DNA of 64,000 nucleotides from CAZFER01 sp964517495 (lineage in GTDB: Bacteria; Hinthialibacterota; Hinthialibacteria; Hinthialibacterales; Hinthialibacteraceae). The notes under the pieces were generated by a model. That model was not told the DNA's origin. It saw only the letters and a list, made by a program, of their open reading frames with translations, and did no database searches. This document shows positions 8,155 to 16,253 of the stretch, in pieces. The DNA lies in assembly GCA_964517495.1 (NCBI GenBank), contig CAZFER010000026.1, positions 13,677 through 77,676 of the forward strand, read 5' to 3'. A program made the position numbers and the translations under genes. The stretch's first letter is position 1. The number at the start of each line of letters is the position of its first letter.

Positions 8155-8540
8155 CTAATCAAATAATTTTTCCATCGCTTTAACATGAGCGTTATGTATT
8201 GGCTCATTGAACAACACAAAACGTACAATCTTGAGCGATGGATCCTGTTTTAAAAATCACCAACTGTTTTCCCCGCAATCCCGGACCGCCTCGATAGACC
8301 GGCCCCACAGTATGAATAACAAACTTGGCGAGTAAATTACCACCGGAGGTTATTTTAGCATCCCCGGTTTGGTAACCACCCAGTTTTTTACATACTTCCT
8401 GTATAGCAGGCCCACCAGCGCGGTAAATCAACCCATCAACACCACCACCCCTAGCAAGGATTGGTTGGCGGTATTAACAATAGCGCCGGATTGTTCTGGT
8501 GATATTCCCCTTGCACCAACACAAGGGTTTTGGCATTCAT
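8155..8540 (-). pseudogene. Decayed macrodomain (ADP-ribose hydrolase type) gene
   Basis: Starting at the ATG 8538-8540 (after AAGGCGG), pieces of a macrodomain appear in different frames. First M-N-A-K-T-L-V-L-V-Q-G, then I-T-R-T, then AIVNTANQSLLG. After a one-base loss in a G run comes RAGGPAI and TGDAKITSGGNLLAKFVIHT, then VGPVYRGGP. The middle of the fold (the 'PAIS.G.YG.P' region) is missing. The C-terminal segment SLKIVRFVLFNEP...VKAMEKLFD ends at TAG 8155-8157. At least three frameshifts plus an internal deletion are needed, so no intact protein can be made. Macrodomains of this class remove ADP-ribose or hydrolyse O-acetyl-ADP-ribose. It lies 8 nt behind the BON lipoprotein gene, in what was probably a two-gene unit. 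Confidence 0.85.
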
Positions 8541-8548
8541 TATCCGCC

Positions 8549-8848
8549 TTATTTAACCTCAATCCAGCTTTTCACGTCCTTAACACCTTCTGTGTTCAGG
8601 GCGATATCCATGGCTTTTTCCTTGGCAGCGCTGGTTGTTACTTCTCCATCCAATGTTACTTCACCACCTTTAACAAAAACATCAATACCAAACGGACCTC
8701 CTGGACCGGTGGCTGATTCCAGCTGGCTTTTGATAGAATCTGCGATGGTTTGATCGTCAATTTTTGCGATATCCTTATTAGCGCAACCAACAGCGGCAAT
8801 ACACATTAACCCACAAATCATTACAACCAAAATGCGTGAATTTCTCAT
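8549..8848 (-). CDS. BON-domain lipoprotein
   Basis: I chose the ATG at 8848 because GGAGG sits 5 nt upstream. The frame is open a further 33 codons, but that part looks non-coding. The 99-residue product starts with a lipoprotein signal (LVVMICGLMCIAAVGC, lipobox AAVGC, lipidated Cys about residue 22). One BON domain follows, with IADSIKSQLES, the strand G-I-D-V-F-V-K-G-G-E-V-T-L-D-G-E-V, and AKEKAMDIALNTEGVKDVKS. BON domains in proteins such as OsmY bind phospholipid and stabilise the envelope. It is followed closely by the decayed macrodomain gene. A periplasmic, outer-membrane-anchored envelope stress role is inferred. Confidence 0.9.
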   Translation of the reverse strand: MRNSRILVVMICGLMCIAAVGCANKDIAKIDDQTIADSIKSQLESATGPGGPFGIDVFVKGGEVTLDGEVTTSAAKEKAMDIALNTEGVKDVKSWIEVK

Positions 8849-9027
8849 GTCATCCTCCGTATATTGGACATTCTTTTTAAGCTTATTTTCCAGATTTTTG
8901 GAAAAAGTTTCAAGGCTAATAATACGTAACATTAACCGTTTATGCAAGATTAAAGGGGATTTAAATGCGCTTCAAACCACATTTTTTTAATCTTTTACTC
9001 AAAAAGGTAAGTGGAAAGCAATGTTTC

Positions 9028-10242
9028 CTATGCAGAACGCGATGACCTCAAAACATTATATGAGTTCTTCATCTTACTCGAATAATTATGGATACGATAT
9101 ATCGCTTCACATACAACATTCATATCCTGTTCAGTCATGTTTGAATATAGAGGTAAACTAAGGGCATGCGTTTGCATATATATGGTATGTTTCAATTTTT
9201 CCTCAAAATCAGGTTCAATATAGTGCCGGTAGGCTTCCATTTGATGTAAAACCGGCGAGTAATAAATCCTTGTGCCAATCCCTTCTGCCTCGAGAGCATT
9301 TTTCAAGCCATTTTGATCCATTCCAAATTCGCTCTCATCGATCACGATGGTAAAATCTTTGTACGATGATCGATCGTCCTTATGGACTGTTTGAAACGAA
9401 ATACCTGGAATTTGAGACAATCTTTCCTTATATTGGGAAACGGAGCGATTTCGGTTCTTTGCCGCAGATTCCAGCCGGTCAAGGGATTTTAACGCCAGGA
9501 TGGCATGCAATTCACTCATTCTGCAATTAAACCCTGGAAACAAGCAATCATAATTACCTGGATTTCCATAATTTCTACCCAGTTTAACTTTTTCCGCTAT
9601 CCTATCGTCGTTCGTTGTGACAATCCCCCCTTCGCCCGCGATCATCAATTTCGTGGGAGAAAGGCTAAATACTTCAAACTCACCATATCCACCAAGGGGT
9701 TTTCCATGATGTAATGAACCTAAACCATGAGCGGAATCAAAAATCAGGCGAATCCCCTTATCACTGCAAATTTCTTCCAATCGCTCCATAGGGGCAGGAT
9801 TTCCAAACTGGTGAACAGCAATAACAGCTGAAGTGGATGGATTAATCGCTTCTTTTACAGCCTCCGGATCAATATTCATGGTATGAGGATCGATATCCAC
9901 AAACCGCAATTTCAATCGATTCCATATAGGCCCTAAGCCAGTGGCGATAAAGGTAAAACTTGGCAATATGACTTCTGAATTTTCAGGTAAATCCAATACT
10001 TTTATAGCTAAAATCAACCCCATGGTGCAACTTGATACAGCAATAGCATGCTTAACACCGAGATAGATTGCCATTTTTTCACCAAGTTGTTCGGCGTAAG
10101 GACCTGTGGTTACCATCCCATTTGTTAGAATTTCGTCAAATTCAGTTTCAATTTCATTAAGCTGAGGTAACTCGGGCCGGACAAAGGGAATCTTGGGGGA
10201 AATATCGGTTTTTCCGCTTAAAATAGCAGGTTTTTTACTCAT
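9028..10242 (-). CDS. DegT/DnrJ/EryC1/StrS family PLP-dependent aminotransferase
   Basis: These enzymes aminate nucleotide-linked keto-sugars for surface polysaccharide or antibiotic sugar synthesis. The 404 residues include SSCTMGLILAIKVL (cofactor phosphate site), VILPSFTFIATG, the PLP-ring aspartate in FDSAHG (D169) and the Schiff-base lysine in SLSPTKLMIAGEGG (K198). The family usually has a 'H.TK...GEGG' context, so the fit is good. NYDCLFPGFNCRMSELHA is the conserved follow-on. The C-terminus carries tyrosine-rich contacts (IYYSPVLHQMEAYRHY). It is a single gene with no neighbouring dehydratase or epimerase, so the sugar is unknown. Confidence 0.93.
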   Translation of the reverse strand: MSKKPAILSGKTDISPKIPFVRPELPQLNEIETEFDEILTNGMVTTGPYAEQLGEKMAIYLGVKHAIAVSSCTMGLILAIKVLDLPENSEVILPSFTFIATGLGPIWNRLKLRFVDIDPHTMNIDPEAVKEAINPSTSAVIAVHQFGNPAPMERLEEICSDKGIRLIFDSAHGLGSLHHGKPLGGYGEFEVFSLSPTKLMIAGEGGIVTTNDDRIAEKVKLGRNYGNPGNYDCLFPGFNCRMSELHAILALKSLDRLESAAKNRNRSVSQYKERLSQIPGISFQTVHKDDRSSYKDFTIVIDESEFGMDQNGLKNALEAEGIGTRIYYSPVLHQMEAYRHYIEPDFEEKLKHTIYMQTHALSLPLYSNMTEQDMNVVCEAIYRIHNYSSKMKNSYNVLRSSRSA

Positions 10243-10506
10243 GAAAACTTCACCTCAACTCAAATTTAAACGTTATATTTATCGGCTTATCATTGCATAA
10301 GTTAAAAAATATACAATATTATCTCTAAAAACAAAGACATTCTGGTCGATACTTCTTTAAAATGTACTTCGTAACAGTTATAATATTTGAGCGGAAACTG
10401 TAATATCCTATTGCCAATAATGCTTTATTATCTTACTATAGCGGGGTTGATATGTAAAATTAATTTAGATTGAATTTGAAATTAAAATTGATTCGATACT
10501 GGGATA

Positions 10507-11379
10507 ATGAAAAACAAACAAAATTCTAAGTCAACCATAACCCAGGAAGATATTCAAAAACGCCTGGAAATGGCAAGTGCTTCCGATGAGTTGAAAAAGA
10601 TTCGGAAGGATATGGAAACCTCGCCTCTAACTTTTACAGAGTCAAGTTCTGAAGCAATTCCTCTGGAAAGTTTAAGCGGCGTTGGGCAATCCGATGAACA
10701 AGTATATAAAGATACATGTAAGGTTTTATCTGAGTTCCTTGAAAAAGTTAGTGAAGTATATTTTTGTAGAGAATTAAAGTCAAGATACTTTCACAATTCT
10801 AAAATAGTTACGTTGGTCAAATGGTTGAAAAGTGCCCGCCTTGAAATGGAAGCCCGCTCCATGATGGATATTTTTAAAGACCGGGTGAAGCAAAAAAATG
10901 CGGGTAAAATGCCTGTCCTAAAAATAAAAGCGAGCATGTTTGGTAAAGCAACCGAACGAATAATGAAAGTGGAGGAAATTGCCAAGAAGTTCGAATTGGA
11001 GGATGACTTGCCTGCTGATAGCGTAAAACCCATAAATGGAGTGCATGGAACAAAAAATGGGCTTTTACGCCATTTGCAAGCCTTGTTATTGGAAAACGAG
11101 GAAGTGACTGATCCTATTAAAAAGAATCCTCGTAAAAGCGTTGGACTTTTCCTAAAAGCTGCGGGATTAATCAAAACGGAAACCGATGATCCAAAAGAGA
11201 AAGTTTTTCTGGCTTGTTTCTTTACACCTGATTCCATCCAACCTAAATCAAAAACCGATAAAGAAAATCTCACTAAATTACGATCTATTCTTAATAAAGG
11301 GATTTCTTACCTCAATGCCAAACTAAATGCTCGAGAAACAGCACAAAAACAAGAAGCCCCCAACCAGGCTCATGCCTGA
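10507..11379 (+). CDS. Unrecognised 290-residue soluble protein
   Basis: I do not recognise this protein. It is highly charged and Lys-rich, with no signal peptide or membrane helix. The first ~65 residues look disordered and polar (Ser, Thr, Glu, Lys). The rest is predicted mainly helical from its heptad-like hydrophobic spacing, for example EFLEKVSEVYFCRELKSRYF. A second unit has KKNPRKSVGLFLKAAGLI. The ATG at 10507 is preceded by a poor ribosome site. The frame is supported by its length and by a shared terminator placed just after its stop. It stands alone between a divergently transcribed aminotransferase and a convergent ThuA gene. A cytoplasmic location is the only inference I would make. 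Confidence 0.6.
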   Translation: MKNKQNSKSTITQEDIQKRLEMASASDELKKIRKDMETSPLTFTESSSEAIPLESLSGVGQSDEQVYKDTCKVLSEFLEKVSEVYFCRELKSRYFHNSKIVTLVKWLKSARLEMEARSMMDIFKDRVKQKNAGKMPVLKIKASMFGKATERIMKVEEIAKKFELEDDLPADSVKPINGVHGTKNGLLRHLQALLLENEEVTDPIKKNPRKSVGLFLKAAGLIKTETDDPKEKVFLACFFTPDSIQPKSKTDKENLTKLRSILNKGISYLNAKLNARETAQKQEAPNQAHA

Positions 11380-11427
11380 TTTATTCTACGGATTTTCATT
11401 TTATCCATATTTCCTCTTCAAAAACAA

Positions 11428-11456
11428 TATGAGGCGGTCAAATAAACCGCCTCATA
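11428..11456. terminator. Bidirectional terminator between convergent genes
   Basis: TATGAGGCGGT (11428-11438) and ACCGCCTCATA (11446-11456) form an 11-bp perfect stem with a 7-nt loop. On the minus strand it is followed by TTGTTTTT, so it suits the ThuA gene best. It can also serve the plus-strand gene ending at 11379. Confidence 0.85.
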
Positions 11457-11489
11457 CATATTAAAATCGAAATGATTCAACCCCATTCG

Positions 11490-12290
11490 TTATTTCAAAC
11501 GGTTAGCAGCCCATTGAATACCTTTAACCACTAATTTTTGAAAGTCAGGATTGGTCCAAACATCTTCACGATGACCTAATGCCGTGCTGAATACTCTTCC
11601 CTTGCCCACTTCTTCAATCCAGGTAATAGCATAGGGTTCCAACTGATTATAAACATCCTGCTCCATGCTTTTGGTTTCAAGAATCAACAATGGTTTAAAC
11701 GTATTAGTCACATTTCTGAAGATATAATACTCATCCAATAATTCCCATTCAGAATCCAAATGAGAGGTAATGGGATGTTCTTTCACCGTCATCTTGGCTT
11801 TTTCTTGCCTTCCATGGGTTTTGAAAATTCCACCAACCAGTTTGTTGTAGGGTTCAAAATCAGGATTGTGAAAATTATCACTCCCTGTATGCATAGCTGC
11901 AAAACCACCCCCATTTTTGACCCATTCAATGAAGTCCTTCAAACCTTGTTCACTCATTGGCATACCACCATCTTTACTGGGTTTGGTCAGTTGACCGGTG
12001 GTATAGAATTGAACAACGTCAAAATGCTGAAGTTGTTCCTTATTGATCATGCTGGCATCTTTTGTGGCAACCAATTGCATGTTGTTTTTTTCGGCCAAGT
12101 CAAGCATGATTTTCTCTGAGTGGCTTAATGCCCCATTATCCCTTCGAACAACGGAATGTTCGAATCCAGACGATTTGGTTAAATAAAGCACCCGAATCGG
12201 TTTATCCTCACCAAAACTGCTGGTAGTAAAGATGGTTAATCCAAAGATCAACGCACAAGCCATTACCAAATATCGACTTTTGAACATCAT
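11490..12290 (-). CDS. Secreted ThuA domain protein
   Basis: ThuA proteins have a class I glutamine amidotransferase-like fold and occur in sugar (trehalose and glycoside) utilisation clusters; the chemistry of most is untested. 266 residues start with a clear signal peptide (about 1-27, YLVMACALIFGLTIFTTSSFG). IRVLYLTKSSGFEHSVVRR is the usual first strand with its His. FDVVQFYTTGQL, GGGFAAMHTGSDNF and ITWIEEVGKGRVFSTALGH are the conserved blocks, with H at GH near the end. It is transcribed alone, ending at a bidirectional terminator. A second ThuA protein is encoded at 49718-50473. A periplasmic role with sugars is an inference. Confidence 0.93.
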   Translation of the reverse strand: MMFKSRYLVMACALIFGLTIFTTSSFGEDKPIRVLYLTKSSGFEHSVVRRDNGALSHSEKIMLDLAEKNNMQLVATKDASMINKEQLQHFDVVQFYTTGQLTKPSKDGGMPMSEQGLKDFIEWVKNGGGFAAMHTGSDNFHNPDFEPYNKLVGGIFKTHGRQEKAKMTVKEHPITSHLDSEWELLDEYYIFRNVTNTFKPLLILETKSMEQDVYNQLEPYAITWIEEVGKGRVFSTALGHREDVWTNPDFQKLVVKGIQWAANRLK

Positions 12291-12399
12291 GTTTCCTCCA
12301 TTATTTTATTTAAATTTTCACGCCGTTATGCCGCTGGCGTGTTCTGGAATTAATGCCATTATCCTACCACAAAACATTGGTTTAAATCAAACCTCGCTG

Positions 12400-14094
12400 T
12401 CAAATATAACGCGGTAAAGTCGATCGGCGGATCCCCCAAAACATAAAAATGAAATTCACTGCCGTCCATATAGCAAACCAAATGAACAACCGAGAATCTG
12501 CCCAGAAAGCAATACCATTTTGAAATTGATCCATGGCGTCATAACATAAATAGATTAAGCTCCCTGTTTGTAACAGAGCCAAAATCATATAAAAAAAAGC
12601 TCCACGACCAAGCGAAAGTTCAAGTAAATGACGATATCGATAATGGGGAAAACAAAATCCCAAACTGACCGCCAAGAGAGATAATTCCACAATTAAAATA
12701 ATCCCAATCGCAAGATTCCAAACGTAAAGCCAAACATCGAGTTTTAAAATCAAGCCGGAGAATATAAATAAAATAAGGCTCATAAATAATACAGGTGGGA
12801 TAGAGAATAAAACCTTTTGTACAAAATATTTCGTTGCACTCACCGGGGATACTTTTGTAATCCAAACCGCACGCCCTTCACGGCTAGCGGTTGGAAATAA
12901 AAATCTGGCTCCCACTGCCGATACGATTAAACCAATCAATCCCAGATTCGCGATGGCAAACAAGATTTTATACTCACTCTGTTGGGTGGGTAAAAAGGTC
13001 AAATTAATCAGATATAAACCTGCCAAGGGAATCATCATGAATAACTGCGTCCAGATAGATGCATCCCTACGTAAAATAGTCCAATCCTTCCACATCATTA
13101 CTTTGAATAAACTATTAGAGGACAAAGTCCGGCCTATTTCTTTATCACTCTTGAAATAACCAAGGACGGATGGATCATTGGATTCCTGATTTCTCAACCA
13201 TCCTCTAAAAAAGAATAAATAACCGAAGATAAGTATTAATAGATAGGAAGAGATACTGGCTAAAATACCAGCCATGATCCAAAACCAACCCTCTTCCTGG
13301 CCCAATACAAAGGGGATAATCATATTTGCGAATAATTGACCCGGGGCATAATCCATTAATCCCCCGGAATCATTTTGCAAAAAAACGATCAGCGGATTGG
13401 ATAAAGATTCATTTCCCCATAGGGTTTCCAGATGCAAAAACCTTAATCCTGTAATCAGTAATGCGGCCAGGCATAACCCAATGATGGCAACACTTTGATA
13501 CAAGCGGCGGGCAGGAAAGAAACGCATTAAAACCATGGCACAACATGAACCTAAACTGACCGCTATGACACTAAGGGAAAGAACGGAAATCATATAAATG
13601 AGATAAAACGGCCAACTTAATTCCAAAAATAGTCCCAAAGCCAAAGCAGGAGGTAATGCCAATAACACCAATGTGGCTCCACTACGTACACCCGTTTCAA
13701 TCCATTTTGAGGTCAAGATTATGTTTCGCCGAAGCGGCATAGACATAAGGAGATTCATGTCATGGGCTTGATACATGGCGGATAAGGCGGTCAAAATGCT
13801 GGAATAAGTTAGGAAAGCAAATAGAAATGAACCAAACACCGATAACAATTTGGATAGAATAATAGAAAATCCAAAAGGAATCTTTCCTAACAGCTCCATA
13901 AAACGTTCAAATAAGGCATATTCCGCCCATCCAACACCTATTGCAAATCCAGAAAGCACCAGGAATTTGAGCACTTTATCGACGGATATCGAACGAATAT
14001 GATTCCGCATTTTTAAAAATGCCAAACGGAACACCAACATATAGAAAGTTTTTAATGGATTGACTTTATTGATTCGATTGTGCATTTGTTTCAT
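12400..14094 (-). CDS. ABC-2-like exporter permease, 564 residues
   Basis: Polytopic membrane protein with about 12 predicted hydrophobic segments. Its N-terminal third resembles putative ABC exporter permeases, with VLKFLVLSGFAIGVGWAEYA, SSILTALSAMYQAHDMNLLM and SMPLRRNIILTSKW. The 'S-P/M-P-[LI]' turn before the second helix group is typical of this class. No ATP-binding gene is found beside it, so the partner ATPase must be encoded elsewhere or it is not an ABC component. Its ATG lies 29 nt inside the end of the upstream membrane protein gene, implying translational coupling. It is the last gene of a run from 17732. The substrate is unknown. Confidence 0.65.
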   Translation of the reverse strand: MKQMHNRINKVNPLKTFYMLVFRLAFLKMRNHIRSISVDKVLKFLVLSGFAIGVGWAEYALFERFMELLGKIPFGFSIILSKLLSVFGSFLFAFLTYSSILTALSAMYQAHDMNLLMSMPLRRNIILTSKWIETGVRSGATLVLLALPPALALGLFLELSWPFYLIYMISVLSLSVIAVSLGSCCAMVLMRFFPARRLYQSVAIIGLCLAALLITGLRFLHLETLWGNESLSNPLIVFLQNDSGGLMDYAPGQLFANMIIPFVLGQEEGWFWIMAGILASISSYLLILIFGYLFFFRGWLRNQESNDPSVLGYFKSDKEIGRTLSSNSLFKVMMWKDWTILRRDASIWTQLFMMIPLAGLYLINLTFLPTQQSEYKILFAIANLGLIGLIVSAVGARFLFPTASREGRAVWITKVSPVSATKYFVQKVLFSIPPVLFMSLILFIFSGLILKLDVWLYVWNLAIGIILIVELSLLAVSLGFCFPHYRYRHLLELSLGRGAFFYMILALLQTGSLIYLCYDAMDQFQNGIAFWADSRLFIWFAIWTAVNFIFMFWGIRRSTLPRYI

Positions 14095-15478
14095 TATTTA
14101 TATCACGATACACGTTCAGGCTTGAGTATAAACCATATCCCCAATTACCGCAGAACACTACCAGCAGAGTAAATCCAAAATACCACCATCCCCCAAACAT
14201 CTTTATTTGGCGAATCCACCATAAGTCCATCTCATCAAATGTGACATATTCGGGATGAACAATGGGCTTCCATAACAATTCAAAGAAGGATGGGCTGGAA
14301 AAAAAGGATATATATTTGCCGTGATGCGCATAGATCCCCGGCCAGTTCATAAAAACCCCTCCACAAAAAAGAATGGCAAACAATCCAATAAACCAGGATT
14401 TATATTGTTCAAACATCCAAATTCCAGGCAACATGGCAAAAGGCAAGAGAAAATACATATGCCTGGGTCCCCAACACTGTCCGCCATGCCAGAAATCCGA
14501 TTTGCCATAGAGCAGAAAATAACTGCCTAGAATCATAAAACACATCACCCATAAGGACCATTGCTTGTTTCTTCGAACGGTTGGCAAAGCAATAAACAAA
14601 AGCAATGATAAAGGCGCATAGGTTATTAAACCGGTTCGTTCTCCTATTAATAAGCCGGGTAAACTGACAATTAATGGATAATTGAAATTCAAATCCGCAT
14701 AGTTTTCGATAAAAAATGCCCCAAATCGAATGTAATTATGAAATCCCCAAAGTAAAAATCCCAGCAACCCCCCTAAAAAAAATGCCATAAAACGTTCCAA
14801 TCGTTCTTTGCTCCTCCCAAAAGCCATGGAATATAGCCCCATGAATGCGAAAGCGATAACTAAATCCTCACGTAAATTAAGACCAGCGGCTACCAACAGG
14901 ATCAAAAAAATCAGCGAGCTTTTTGAATGAGATTTCATGTGGGTTAAAACTGCGATAAGAACAAAGATCAAGACAGCAGTAGCAGCAGTAAGACGGTATA
15001 ACGTCTGGGCATATAGCCAAAAAGGGGTTGCAATGATTAGCCCAAGTGATAAAGCCACCGCTCCTTTTTTATTCCCCCCCACTGCCAAGCATAGACGATA
15101 CATCCCCCAACCCGTGAACACTGTGATGAGCAAATTTCCCCATAACATCGTGAAAAAATAGGGGTTTTTAAAAAACACAATGGATTCCGGAAATAACATA
15201 TCAAATATCATCCCAACATAATAAAAGGGTAGCATCAAAAGCGGGAACGCGATTCCATAGCGGCTGTAATACTGACCATCTGGTCCCTCAAGGGCCTGGT
15301 ACATACGCTCAACAGTCAACTCCCCCTTGGTGGCAAGGGATTCTCCCGTTTGTACGATGAGGTTTTCATCGACGGATGTGCCAAAACCCGTGAAGCAAAG
15401 AGCCAGAAAACCAAGCAAAAACAAGCACAAGTAAATATCAGTACGATCAGTCGCTATTAATTTCATTTTTTGCCACAT
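14066..15478 (-). CDS. Large integral membrane protein, possibly a GT-C type glycosyltransferase
   Basis: 470 residues with about 10-12 membrane helices. After the first helix comes a soluble loop with FGTSVDENLIVQTGESLATK and GPDGQYYSRYGIAFPLLMLP. An acidic residue in the first extracytoplasmic loop, followed by 'G..YS.YG...P', is a pattern I associate with GT-C (dolichyl- or polyprenyl-phosphate sugar dependent) proteins. Further on are WHGGQCWGPRHMYFLLPFAM and a C-terminal hydrophobic segment. No sequence family is certain. It lies between the pilin-like gene (9-nt gap) and the ABC-2-like permease (29-nt overlap). An envelope glycosylation function is a tentative inference. Confidence 0.6.
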   Translation of the reverse strand: MWQKMKLIATDRTDIYLCLFLLGFLALCFTGFGTSVDENLIVQTGESLATKGELTVERMYQALEGPDGQYYSRYGIAFPLLMLPFYYVGMIFDMLFPESIVFFKNPYFFTMLWGNLLITVFTGWGMYRLCLAVGGNKKGAVALSLGLIIATPFWLYAQTLYRLTAATAVLIFVLIAVLTHMKSHSKSSLIFLILLVAAGLNLREDLVIAFAFMGLYSMAFGRSKERLERFMAFFLGGLLGFLLWGFHNYIRFGAFFIENYADLNFNYPLIVSLPGLLIGERTGLITYAPLSLLLFIALPTVRRNKQWSLWVMCFMILGSYFLLYGKSDFWHGGQCWGPRHMYFLLPFAMLPGIWMFEQYKSWFIGLFAILFCGGVFMNWPGIYAHHGKYISFFSSPSFFELLWKPIVHPEYVTFDEMDLWWIRQIKMFGGWWYFGFTLLVVFCGNWGYGLYSSLNVYRDINNETNAQSNQ

Positions 15479-15487
15479 ACTCTCTGC

Positions 15488-16231
15488 TTAATCCGCTATA
15501 GGTGAGCGGTTTCCATATAGATCCAAATAAACAAACCCAGCACTTTGCAATCCATTGCTGGGAGCATAGAAAACATCCGGTTGAATCAACGGTGGAATGT
15601 CATTCGAATTATTAATAGAAAGAGAGGGATCGAATTCGATGTAACGTTTTGTATATCCAGGATGAATATAAAAATTCATGGGTCTTTTCAAGTACATCCT
15701 TTCAAAAACGCTTTTATTGTCCATAGAAGCATAAGGCCATACGATAGCCATTCCCCAATTAATTGTTTGTTTTGATTCAGTTGAAATTGATAAAGCGTGG
15801 AAATAATAAGTGAAAGAATTTGAAGGAGTTATATCATCTAACTCCATTAAGAACGTGGGATTTTCATCAATAATCCCAATATGGTCTAAATGATCAAGAA
15901 ACTTGATTAATGGAGTTTGATACAATTCAAATTCCATTTCTTTAAACTGAAACAAGGAAGTGGCGGATACATTTTCCACTAAAATATAAGCGGAGTGAGC
16001 CGGTGGTTGAACATTCTTATTGTTGCCTGGATAAAACAGATAAGGTAACTGCTTGTAATCAAGATAATAGGTTTTAATACCCTTCATTAGATATTCCAGA
16101 TCAGACGACAAATAAGAAATACGAGCTTGTCTTTGAGAGCGAAGGAATTTTGGCACACCAATCATTAACAATAATATGATAACGATCGATACAACAACAA
16201 ATTCAATGATCCACTTGGTATGACGGCTCAT
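15488..16231 (-). CDS. Pilin-like membrane protein lacking the prepilin cleavage motif
   Basis: 247 residues. A single N-terminal helix (IIEFVVVSIVIILLLMIGVP) is followed by KFLRSQRQARISYLSSDLEY, which lines up with 'PNFLNAQVRAKVA..SD..' of the three true pseudopilins in this window. The leading G-F-T-L-I-E processing site is missing; the protein starts MSRHTKW instead, so it is probably not cleaved by prepilin peptidase. The C-terminus FYAPSNGLQSAGFVYLDLYG shares the SNG[LV]xSxG motif of the same three proteins. It is located in a run with Old Yellow Enzyme upstream (22-nt gap) and a large membrane protein downstream (9-nt gap). It is probably a divergent pseudopilin anchored in the inner membrane with a periplasmic globular domain. 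Confidence 0.75.
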   Translation of the reverse strand: MSRHTKWIIEFVVVSIVIILLLMIGVPKFLRSQRQARISYLSSDLEYLMKGIKTYYLDYKQLPYLFYPGNNKNVQPPAHSAYILVENVSATSLFQFKEMEFELYQTPLIKFLDHLDHIGIIDENPTFLMELDDITPSNSFTYYFHALSISTESKQTINWGMAIVWPYASMDNKSVFERMYLKRPMNFYIHPGYTKRYIEFDPSLSINNSNDIPPLIQPDVFYAPSNGLQSAGFVYLDLYGNRSPIAD

Positions 16232-16253
16232 AGTTGCAAAATCACCGCAGAAA

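Noticed and set aside
8849..8947. 33-codon N-terminal extension of the BON lipoprotein
   Set aside because: A lipoprotein signal cannot be internal, and GGAGG precedes the internal ATG.
12330..12353. Hairpin CACGCC/GGCGTG after the permease gene
   Set aside because: Only six pairs, long loop and no T run on the minus strand, so not a convincing terminator.
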